From Candidatus Crickella caballi (GTDB taxonomy: Bacteria > Bacillota > Clostridia > Peptostreptococcales > Anaerovoracaceae): 39,415 nt of DNA. Location of the stretch: positions 1-39,415 of the forward strand of contig JAGHUV010000030.1 of assembly GCA_018064665.1 (NCBI GenBank), given 5' to 3'. Below are positions 28,747 through 35,929 of the stretch, in pieces. How positions within the stretch are numbered: position 1 is the first letter of the stretch; each line of letters begins with the position of its first letter. The notes below the pieces were generated by a model, which searched no databases, had not been told where the DNA came from, and was given only the letters and a program-made list of their open reading frames with translations. The position numbers were made by a program, and so were the translations under genes.

Positions 28747-28826
28747 GTGATACGAGAGAGGTTTTTCTGTATTGCATCATAGCGCGAATATTTTTAAGCC
28801 CGATGAAACTTCATCGGGCTTTTTTA
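28747..28826 (+). ncRNA. Candidate small RNA, about 80 nt
   Basis: This stretch runs from a promoter-like element to a strong intrinsic terminator and holds no ATG-initiated frame. The first half can fold weakly (TGAT near 28748 with ATCA near 28777). The second half is the terminator hairpin. It resembles no small RNA family I recognise. The alternative is that the hairpin just ends read-through from the rlmD-like gene and the dead YdcF gene. Confidence 0.4.
28796..28826 (+). terminator. Strong intrinsic terminator upstream of the surface-protein locus
   Basis: AAGCCCGATGAA (28796-28807) pairs with TTCATCGGGCTT (28810-28821), closing on a 4-nt AACT loop once the innermost pair opens. Six T follow from 28820. 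It isolates the downstream riboswitch-controlled gene from upstream transcription. Confidence 0.9.
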
Positions 28827-28846
28827 GAAGGCATCTTATGATATGA

Positions 28847-28862
28847 CGTGACGATTATCACG
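28847..28862. promoter_or_regulatory. CRP/FNR-type palindrome
   Basis: CGTGA (28847-28851), six bases, then TCACG (28858-28862) has the geometry of Crp/Fnr-family operators (TGTGA-N6-TCACA). It lies about 65-80 bp upstream of the TATAAT that precedes the riboswitch leader, a position suited to activation. The half-sites are only 5 bp, so chance occurrence is possible. Confidence 0.35.
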
Positions 28863-28925
28863 ACAAATTTGTTTTTATGGTATGTCTGGGTGTTTTTTTG
28901 GATAAAAAGTATCTCACCCTTACTG

Positions 28926-28931
28926 TATAAT
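28926..28931 (+). promoter_or_regulatory. -10 element for the riboswitch leader and surface protein
   Basis: A perfect TATAAT with no recognisable -35 at 16-18 nt; TTGGAT is 22 nt upstream, too far. The predicted start near 28938 gives a leader of about 250 nt containing the riboswitch. Absence of a -35 fits the need for an activator. Confidence 0.5.
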
Positions 28932-29016
28932 TTATCAAAATAGTGTAGGTTAGATATTTCAACAGTTCAGTAGATTTTTAAAACATTCCGAATACAGTTT
29001 TATCAAGTAAATATAA

Positions 29017-29103
29017 GTAGGGCAAACTCATTGAAATGTGAGGACGCAAAGTTTAGTGTCTAAGTTGCGCAGGAGCTCCTGCGGAATATGATTGACTGGC
29101 TGC
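29017..29103 (+). promoter_or_regulatory. Cyclic-di-GMP class I (GEMM-I) riboswitch aptamer
   Basis: The conserved core is present in order: GGGCAAAC (29020-29027), a 5-bp hairpin CTCAT/GTGAG capped by a GAAA tetraloop (29027-29041), the invariant GACGCAAAG (29043-29051), and a second arm containing a classic 11-nt GAAA receptor, TCTAAG (29059-29064) opposite TATGA (29087-29091). That arm is capped by a GC-rich hairpin at 29068-29083. Closing helix P1 forms between GTAG (29017-29020) and CTGC (29100-29103). The family binds c-di-GMP. The P1 3' strand is shared with the following terminator, so ligand binding should prevent termination and switch the gene on. Confidence 0.9.
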
Positions 29104-29137
29104 ACATAACCGTTTTTCGGTTTAGTGCAGCCTTTTT
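29098..29137 (+). terminator. Riboswitch-controlled terminator
   Basis: GGCTGCAC (29098-29105) pairs with GTGCAGCC (29125-29132), with an inner AACCG/CGGTT stem, a T5 loop and a T5 tail (29133-29137). Its 5' arm includes the 3' strand of aptamer helix P1 and the last bases of P2. The two structures therefore exclude each other, the usual layout of a transcriptional riboswitch. Confidence 0.9.
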
Positions 29138-29188
29138 ATATTAATGATATCTATAAAATTTTTAATATCTTAAGAAAGGAAGGGCTAT

Positions 29189-32100
29189 ATGAAAAACCAA
29201 ATTTCAAAGAAATTGGCAGCGATGTTTCTGTCAATATGCATGGTTGCTACATTAACGCCGAATGTAGCTTTCATTGCATATGCAGAAGATGCCGGCGGTT
29301 CAGGCAGCGAGCAGAGCGCTGCGGTAACTGATCAGGATTCGCTGGAAGCAGCAGTAGCAGCTGCACAGGCAGGTGATACCGTAGAGATTGCGGCAGCAGG
29401 GGAATACACAATTCCTAACCTGCCAAATAATATTACAGTTAAAGGAACTGTAGAAGGTGTAGTATTTGACTGCAACGGAACCGGCAGCATTGCATCAGTT
29501 CCAAACGGCGCCACATTTGAAAATGTGACAATGAGCTTTGGTGCAAATAATAATAATTACCATGGCTTCCAGGCTGCAGGAACGATCAACATGAACGGAT
29601 GTACTCTTAACGGCAAGTTCTTCAGCTATGGCGTCATGAACTTTAAGGGATGCACATTCAATGCACCGGGAACAGAGGCGTCAGGCATTTCTAAGGCTGA
29701 CTACTCGATGTGGGCTTATGGAATGGACCTTACATACACTGATTGCACATTCAATGGAGCAGGAAAGTTTATCAACGTATATAACGAGGGTGGAAATTTC
29801 TACAGTGTAAAGGCAAGTGGATGCACATTCAATTCAACAGTTGCTAACAAAGCAGCCTTCAATGTTAAGGAAACATGCGTCGATAACGGCAAGGTCAAGG
29901 TTCTGAAATACAATATTGCAATCAATAATTGCACAACAAATAAAAACTTCCCGGCAGCTTCATCATCAGATAGTCTTGTTGTGATCAGCCCGCTCGTTCA
30001 GGTCGATGACAGAATGGCCGGAGGAACACCTGCAGGCGGTGAAGTAAAGGTTACTCTTGACGGAAAAGAAGTATATTCATCTGTACAGAAATTCGCTGAA
30101 GATGCTCAGGGCGTATATCACATTTCAACAGCTGCTCAGCTTGTAAAGTTTGCAGAACTTGTAAATGACGGAACTGCATCAGGAAAAGATGCTGTACTTG
30201 AAGCTGATATCGACATGGCAGGCGTTGACTTCACACCGATCGGAACATCATCAAAGGCATTTGGAGGCACATTTGATGGAAATGGAAAGACTATAAGCAA
30301 TCTGACTGTTTCTAAGGCTGATGCTCAGTATGTTGGACTGTTCGGAGAAGTTCAGAGACCTGAAGAACCTGCAGTTGTTAAGGATCTTACAGTAAAGAAT
30401 GCAGCAGTTACAGGAAGCAAATATGTTGGCGTTATTGCCGGACATGTAGCCAACGGACGTATACAGAACTGTACAGTAGAAGGTGCAGCTGTTACAGGTG
30501 AAGAGCAGGTCGGCACTGTTGCCGGATATATCGCAAACGGCTTCATTAAGGAATGTACTGTAACAGATTCCGATGTCAAGGCAACTGTTAAAACCGCCGG
30601 CGGTATTGCAGGTAGAGCAAATGTTGACACTGCATATGAAGTAATAGGAAACACTATTTCGGATTCAACTGTCCAGGGTACACCTGCAGCAGCACTTGTT
30701 GGCCAGACATTAACAGCAGAGAATCGCTACAGCATAAAAGATAATTCAGTTGTAGATGTTACTGTAAAGGATAAGGATGGAGCAGATGCATACAATCCTA
30801 TCGCAAACTTCTACAGTGCAGATAGCTATGATGCAAAGGCAGCTGATAATATCGTAAATAACAGCTGGGAACCAATAACAACACCTAACTACTTTGACAT
30901 GAAGAATCCTGCAGATTCGAGCCAGTATGTAAGAATCAAAAATGCAAACAAGCCAAAGGTAGCAAAAATCGGGGAAACAGAGTACAACGATCTTTCGAAG
31001 GCACTCCAGGATGCAGTTTCTTCAAAGGACGATGTAACAGTAGAAATCATTGATGATATTGATTTGACTGATGCTGACTGGACTCCGGTAAATCTCAGTG
31101 GAAAGAAAAACGTACTTACCATTGAAGGTAACGAGCATGCTATTACGGGTCTAAGCGATATTCTTATCGGTAGAGCATGGGCAAGCAAGGGCCTTGTAAT
31201 CAACGACCTTACAATTAAGGATTCAAATATTATTCATGACGAAAATGATTCAATGGGAGATGATGATCCTCAGGGTGTAGGTGCATTCGTTGGATATATT
31301 GAAGCAACTGAGACTGTAACTCTGAATAACTGCCATGTTATTGATTCAACAGTAAATGGCGGCCACTGGGTTGGCGGATTTGTTGGAGTATGTGGTGGAT
31401 ACAACAATGCAAATGATGGTCCGGTATTTACAACTCTGACAATTACTGACAGTACTGCTGAAGGATGCACTATTAAGAATAATGGTTCTGCAGGTGCATT
31501 TATCGGTCATGGAGCAACAAACCTTGCAACAAAGGTTGTTCTCAACGGTGAAGCAACAGGAAACAGCATCAGCGGTGGGAAGCCTGCAAAGACAGGCAAA
31601 CTGATCGGAACAATTGGTGCTTGCGGAGCAGCAGCATTCAACGGCGAAAAGGGCGGAATCGAGCTTGACGTTGTAGAATCCGGAAACACAGGAGCAACAA
31701 ATGTTGCAGGACGTATCGGATCCACAGGCGGTACAATGATCGTTACCGGCGGAAGCTATGAATCAGATCCTCTTGTAACATCAGACAATGCAATCGGCAC
31801 GATCGCAGTTAAGGAAGGCTTCAAAATTGCTAAAAATGCTGATGGTACATATAAGGTTGTAGAAAGAGCGCATGTTGCACAGATCGGAGATGAAAAGTAT
31901 TATACTTTAGCTGACGCTATCGCAGCCGTTCCTGCTGACGGAACTGAAACTACGATCAAAATGATCGCAGATGAAATGATCCCTGGCAATGCAGGAGTAA
32001 CAGTTGCTGCAGGTAAGAATATTATTCTTGACCTGAATGGCTTCACTCTGTCAAACAGCGTTAATGAAAACAAGACATCACAGGTTATTGCAAACAAGGG

Positions 32101-34978
32101 AACTCTTACTATCAAGGATTCATCTGAATCCGGAAAGGGTAAGATCACTAATGCAGTTGAAGAAGGTACTCAGGCCGGTGAATGGTGGGGAACAATTCAG
32201 TACAACTATGCTACTAATGTGATCACCAATACAGGAAATCTGACGATCGAGGCAGGAGAGCTTTTACAGACTGCTAAAGGTTCGATCTGCTATGCAATCG
32301 ACAATAACTCAAGCGGTGCAGATGCCATTCTTAACATTAAGGATGGACACATACACACTTTGAGCAGCACTGCAGTTCGTATGTTTGCAAACAGTACAAC
32401 AAAGAAAAATGAGGTAAATCTCAGTGGCGGCACAGTGGAAGCAAGCTATGCAGGACTGTGGATACAGCTTCCTGGCTCTGGTCAGAAGAAGCTTGCGGCA
32501 CTGAACATGACAGGTGGTACGCTGAAGGGTGGTTATGCATTCTATGACTATTCTTATGGCGATCTGTTTGATGATGTAAACTACATCGTTTCAGGTGGTA
32601 CATTAGACGGTGATGTTTTCAGCTACGGAGCAAACATGACAATTTCCGAAGGCGAATTCAAGGGCGAAGTTGCTATTAAACAGAGCCTGCCTTCAAATGT
32701 AAGTGTTACCGGCGGAACATTCAATAACGAAGTCTATACATACGGTGACAATCCAAGCGTAGGCTTTATCTCAGGCGGCACATTCAAGAATTTTGATTAC
32801 GAATACGGCGGCGAAACATACAATTCCATTGAAGATATGGAGGATTTCCTTGCTGATGGCATGAAGTTCGCAACAGGTGAGGACGGATGGTGTGTAGTAG
32901 CAGAGATGGATTGTGTTGCACAGGCAGGCAGCAAGAAGTTTGAATCACTTGAAGATGCAGTAAAGGCAGCTAAATCAGGCGATACAGTAACTCTTCTTAA
33001 GGATGCTGCAGGAAACGGAATCACAATCGATAAGGATATCACCATTGATTTCGGCGGATTTACTTATACAGTAGATGGAAATCTTGCAGGTTCAACAGGA
33101 ACTAAGACACAGGGCTTCCAGCTTCTGAAAGACAGAAACATTACATTTAAGAATGGTAAAATTACAAGTGAAAAGGCAAAGATGCTGATTCAGAACTACA
33201 GCAATCTTACACTTGAAGCAATGACTCTTGATGGATCAAAGCTTGCCGGAGAAAAGAAGACATACACAGTATCCAATAATAACGGTAATGTAGCCTTCAC
33301 AAAGGGTACAGAGATCATTGCTAAGGACGGAAATGTTGCATTTGATCTCTATGACTGGGCTTCATCAGGATACAATGGAATCAGCCTTACAATGGATGAT
33401 GATATAGTGATCAATGGCGCAGTAGAGATTGGTGGAGACAGAGATGCTCTCAGCATTAAGATCAAAGCCCCTGAGACAATGATTCCTGAAGCTATTGAGG
33501 ACTACAAGTGGGTAAAGGATAGCGATGGATTCTTCGTGCTCACACAGAAGGATGACTTCGATAAGCTTAAGGATCAGGTTGATGAGCTCCAGAAGCAGGT
33601 AGATGCAAACAAAGAAGCTCTTGAAACTCTTGATGACTCATATGCAACTGATGCAGATGTAGCAGCAAAGATTGCGGCAGCTAAGGCAGCAATCGAAGAA
33701 GCACAGGCTATGGTTGATGCGGCTCAGAATGCTAAGGCAGCTGAGGACAAGCTCGAACTGGCAAATGCAATCAAAGAGGCAAAGGAAGCTCTCAAGGCAG
33801 CTGATAACACAACACTTGAAGCAGCAAAGGCATACACAGATGCTGAAGCAGCTAAGCTCCAGCAGCAGGTAGATGCCAACAAGGCAGCACTCGCTGCTCT
33901 TGATGACACATATGCAACAGATGCAGATGTAGCAGCAAAGATCAAAGAAGCAAACGATGCAATTGAAGCAACTCAGAAAGCAATCGATGCAGCACAGGAT
34001 GAACAGGCAGCTACAGATAAGACAGAACTCCTAGCAGCAATAAAATCAGCAAAGGAAGCACTCGAGGCAGCAGATACAGCAACTCTTACGGCAGCAAAGG
34101 CTTACACAGATGAAGTAAAAGCTGCACTCGAGGAAAGTATCGAAGCTATTAAGGATGCAGAAGTTTCTAATAAGGAAGAACTGAATAGCGCAATAGAAGA
34201 GGCTAAGACAGCTGCAGAGAATGCTCAGAATGCAGTCGATGCTCTTACTGGAGCATATAATGCTTCTACAGGTTCTATTCAGGATCAAATCAACACTCTT
34301 AAGGACGAGATTATCGCTGCTCTTCAGACTCAGATAAGTGAGCTTGAAGCGAGAGTAGCTGCTCTCGAGGCTAGAGTTGATGCTCTTGAGAGTTCAAAGA
34401 CTATGGACGATGAAGCAACTAATAATAGAATCCAGATGCTTGAGGACACAGTTAAAGAACTCAAGGCACAGCTGGTTACAGTAAGTCTTAGCAAGAGCAC
34501 CTTCATCTATACCGGAAAAGAGAACAAGCCGGAAATTATCGTAAAGGATTCTGTTGGTAACAAGCTTGTTGAAGGTACTGACTATGCAGTTACACCACCT
34601 TCAGACGGCACAATAAACGTAGGAGTTCACACTTATACTGTTAATTTTGCAGGCGAATACAAGGGAACAAAGAACTTAAGCATCAATGTAAACCCTGCAA
34701 TAGCTACAATTAAGTCTCTGAAGGCCGGCAAAAAGAAGATGACTGTTAAGTTGAGCAAGAATGCTTCAAGCATGGGCGCAACAACATATCAGATCTACTA
34801 TAAGCAGAAGGGTACAAGCAAGTGGAAGTCCACAACTACAACTACTCAGAGCAAGACAATCAAGAAGCTCAAGAAGGGTAAGAAGTACTACGTAAAGGTA
34901 CGTGCTTATAAGAAGGTTGGAAGCAAAACATACTATGGTGCATGGTCAAAGACTAAGCTGAGCAAGAAGATTAAATAA
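29189..34978 (+). CDS. Giant secreted beta-helix/coiled-coil surface protein under c-di-GMP control
   Basis: A 1929-residue exported protein. A signal peptide (1-32, ending AYA) precedes a Gly/Thr/Asn-rich body (about 40-1440) that reads like a right-handed beta-helix. It contains GLUG-type motifs (YVGLFGEV, YVGVIAGHV, WVGGFVGVCG) and three openings of the form VAxIGxxxYxxLxxA near residues 588, 895 and 1241. Then comes an Ala-rich coiled-coil stalk (about 1455-1770) with two 90-residue repeats, an Ig-like module (FIYTGKENKPEIIV, about 1771-1840) and a Lys-rich Fn3-like C-terminus. No LPXTG, S-layer-homology or choline-binding repeats are seen, so attachment is unknown; the basic C-terminus may bind wall polymers. 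AAAGGAAGG precedes the ATG. The c-di-GMP riboswitch suggests an adhesin for surface or biofilm life; this is inference. It is monocistronic, with its own terminator. Confidence 0.85.
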   Translation: MKNQISKKLAAMFLSICMVATLTPNVAFIAYAEDAGGSGSEQSAAVTDQDSLEAAVAAAQAGDTVEIAAAGEYTIPNLPNNITVKGTVEGVVFDCNGTGSIASVPNGATFENVTMSFGANNNNYHGFQAAGTINMNGCTLNGKFFSYGVMNFKGCTFNAPGTEASGISKADYSMWAYGMDLTYTDCTFNGAGKFINVYNEGGNFYSVKASGCTFNSTVANKAAFNVKETCVDNGKVKVLKYNIAINNCTTNKNFPAASSSDSLVVISPLVQVDDRMAGGTPAGGEVKVTLDGKEVYSSVQKFAEDAQGVYHISTAAQLVKFAELVNDGTASGKDAVLEADIDMAGVDFTPIGTSSKAFGGTFDGNGKTISNLTVSKADAQYVGLFGEVQRPEEPAVVKDLTVKNAAVTGSKYVGVIAGHVANGRIQNCTVEGAAVTGEEQVGTVAGYIANGFIKECTVTDSDVKATVKTAGGIAGRANVDTAYEVIGNTISDSTVQGTPAAALVGQTLTAENRYSIKDNSVVDVTVKDKDGADAYNPIANFYSADSYDAKAADNIVNNSWEPITTPNYFDMKNPADSSQYVRIKNANKPKVAKIGETEYNDLSKALQDAVSSKDDVTVEIIDDIDLTDADWTPVNLSGKKNVLTIEGNEHAITGLSDILIGRAWASKGLVINDLTIKDSNIIHDENDSMGDDDPQGVGAFVGYIEATETVTLNNCHVIDSTVNGGHWVGGFVGVCGGYNNANDGPVFTTLTITDSTAEGCTIKNNGSAGAFIGHGATNLATKVVLNGEATGNSISGGKPAKTGKLIGTIGACGAAAFNGEKGGIELDVVESGNTGATNVAGRIGSTGGTMIVTGGSYESDPLVTSDNAIGTIAVKEGFKIAKNADGTYKVVERAHVAQIGDEKYYTLADAIAAVPADGTETTIKMIADEMIPGNAGVTVAAGKNIILDLNGFTLSNSVNENKTSQVIANKGTLTIKDSSESGKGKITNAVEEGTQAGEWWGTIQYNYATNVITNTGNLTIEAGELLQTAKGSICYAIDNNSSGADAILNIKDGHIHTLSSTAVRMFANSTTKKNEVNLSGGTVEASYAGLWIQLPGSGQKKLAALNMTGGTLKGGYAFYDYSYGDLFDDVNYIVSGGTLDGDVFSYGANMTISEGEFKGEVAIKQSLPSNVSVTGGTFNNEVYTYGDNPSVGFISGGTFKNFDYEYGGETYNSIEDMEDFLADGMKFATGEDGWCVVAEMDCVAQAGSKKFESLEDAVKAAKSGDTVTLLKDAAGNGITIDKDITIDFGGFTYTVDGNLAGSTGTKTQGFQLLKDRNITFKNGKITSEKAKMLIQNYSNLTLEAMTLDGSKLAGEKKTYTVSNNNGNVAFTKGTEIIAKDGNVAFDLYDWASSGYNGISLTMDDDIVINGAVEIGGDRDALSIKIKAPETMIPEAIEDYKWVKDSDGFFVLTQKDDFDKLKDQVDELQKQVDANKEALETLDDSYATDADVAAKIAAAKAAIEEAQAMVDAAQNAKAAEDKLELANAIKEAKEALKAADNTTLEAAKAYTDAEAAKLQQQVDANKAALAALDDTYATDADVAAKIKEANDAIEATQKAIDAAQDEQAATDKTELLAAIKSAKEALEAADTATLTAAKAYTDEVKAALEESIEAIKDAEVSNKEELNSAIEEAKTAAENAQNAVDALTGAYNASTGSIQDQINTLKDEIIAALQTQISELEARVAALEARVDALESSKTMDDEATNNRIQMLEDTVKELKAQLVTVSLSKSTFIYTGKENKPEIIVKDSVGNKLVEGTDYAVTPPSDGTINVGVHTYTVNFAGEYKGTKNLSINVNPAIATIKSLKAGKKKMTVKLSKNASSMGATTYQIYYKQKGTSKWKSTTTTTQSKTIKKLKKGKKYYVKVRAYKKVGSKTYYGAWSKTKLSKKIK
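33599..34138 (+). repeat. Two 270-bp tandem repeats coding for the coiled-coil stalk
   Basis: Units begin at 33599 and 33869 with the residues VDANK. Each encodes about 90 residues containing TYATDADVAAKI or SYATDADVAAKI, an Ala-rich helical stretch and AKAYTD. The second copy diverges towards its end. The in-frame 270-bp period would allow recombination to lengthen or shorten the stalk. Confidence 0.8.
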
Positions 34979-34989
34979 TAATCTGAATT

Positions 34990-35022
34990 GGGGGACGTTC
35001 ATACGAGCGTCCTCCGTTTTTT
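34990..35022 (+). terminator. Terminator of the surface-protein gene
   Basis: An 11-bp stem (34990-35000 with 35005-35015, including G-T pairs) with a 4-nt loop is followed by G and six T. It lies 12 nt after the stop codon. Confidence 0.9.
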
Positions 35023-35056
35023 ATTGGGATCCATTAAGTTTATACAAGTAATATTG

Positions 35057-35065
35057 TGCTATAAT
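35057..35065 (+). promoter_or_regulatory. Extended -10 promoter of the flavoprotein gene
   Basis: TGCTATAAT (35057-35065) is identical to the elements before queH and argR. Initiation near 35072 gives a leader of about 58 nt. The -35 region is poor. Confidence 0.65.
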
Positions 35066-35129
35066 TTTCATGATACAAACTAACATATGAATTGTTGCAC
35101 TTATATAATGAGATAATAGGAGATTGCAA

Positions 35130-35651
35130 ATGAAGATTACAATAGTAAATGGAAGCCCGCGAAAGGGCAATACAGTAGCAGCGATTAATGCATTAATTAG
35201 CGGATTAAACAATCATGAGGTGGAGCTTATAGATGCGGACAAAGTGAATATTAGTCCATGTAGAGGCTGCGGAGTATGCGAGTGTTACAAAGGATGTGTG
35301 GCTCAGGACGACAGCAATGCAGTAATCGACATTCTCGTTGCTTCGGACATGATTATTTTTGCTTCGCCTGTTTACTGGTGGGGTATTACCGCACAAATCA
35401 AGAAATTGATCGATAAATGCTACTGTAAGGGAGCTCTTCTCAAGGGTAAGAAAATAGGTCTTATTATTGTTGGTGGTGCTTCGACGGATAATGAGCAGTA
35501 CGATTTGATAGGAAGACAGTTTAACTGCATTTCAGAATATCTGAATTGGGATATCGTATTTTATAATAAGTATTCTGCATCGGCAGCTAATGAGCTGGCT
35601 GGAAATACAGATGCGATGAACGATCTTAAGAGCCTGGCTGAGAGTATCTAG
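35130..35651 (+). CDS. Flavodoxin-like FMN reductase / iron-sulfur flavoprotein family
   Basis: A 173-residue flavodoxin-fold protein. The FMN phosphate loop is GSPRKGNT (8-15) and the SPVYWWGITAQIKKLIDK segment is typical of NADPH-dependent FMN reductase-like proteins. Between them lies CRGCGVCECYKGC, with cysteines 44, 47, 50, 52 and 56. The spacing C-x2-C-x2-C-x5-C matches the compact cluster motif of archaeal-type iron-sulfur flavoproteins, so a [4Fe-4S] cluster is possible. Likely role: two-electron reduction of quinones, nitro compounds or metal, in redox defence; the substrate is unknown. TAGGAGA lies 7 nt before the ATG at 35130. It is monocistronic, with a shared terminator downstream. 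Confidence 0.85.
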   Translation: MKITIVNGSPRKGNTVAAINALISGLNNHEVELIDADKVNISPCRGCGVCECYKGCVAQDDSNAVIDILVASDMIIFASPVYWWGITAQIKKLIDKCYCKGALLKGKKIGLIIVGGASTDNEQYDLIGRQFNCISEYLNWDIVFYNKYSASAANELAGNTDAMNDLKSLAESI

Positions 35652-35869
35652 AATTTAAAACGAATACATCGGCACAAGCCCGGATAGATTATATATCGTG
35701 AGTATGCTTTTACGTCCAAAATTTAGGGTAAGAGGGGATTTGTTAGTGATATTGTAGATTTCCTCATATAAATGATATGTTTTCTTATATAAAGAATATT
35801 TAAAGAATATTGCAGAAGGAAAGAGCATAGATAATTCACTTCTCTCAAGATTGTTTGAAGAGCAAGTAA

Positions 35870-35898
35870 AAACCCGGTCTTTCGACCGGGTTTTGTAT
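35870..35898. terminator. Bidirectional terminator between the flavoprotein and symporter genes
   Basis: AAAACCCGGTC (35870-35880) pairs perfectly with GACCGGGTTTT (35884-35894). There are A residues before and T residues after it, so it can stop transcription from both sides. The gap 35652-35869 otherwise holds no convincing gene. Confidence 0.85.
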
Positions 35899-35929
35899 TG
35901 CAATGATTAGCAATAATTATTGTGGAATA

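Noticed and set aside
35655-35903. 82-residue minus-strand frame between the flavoprotein and symporter genes
   Set aside because: It spans the bidirectional terminator, has no ribosome site and resembles nothing known.
35776-35910. Open plus-strand stretch reading YKEYLKNIAEGKSIDNSLL, possible gene remnant
   Set aside because: The phrase looks protein-like, but there is no start codon and the frame runs through the terminator hairpin. Too short to call.
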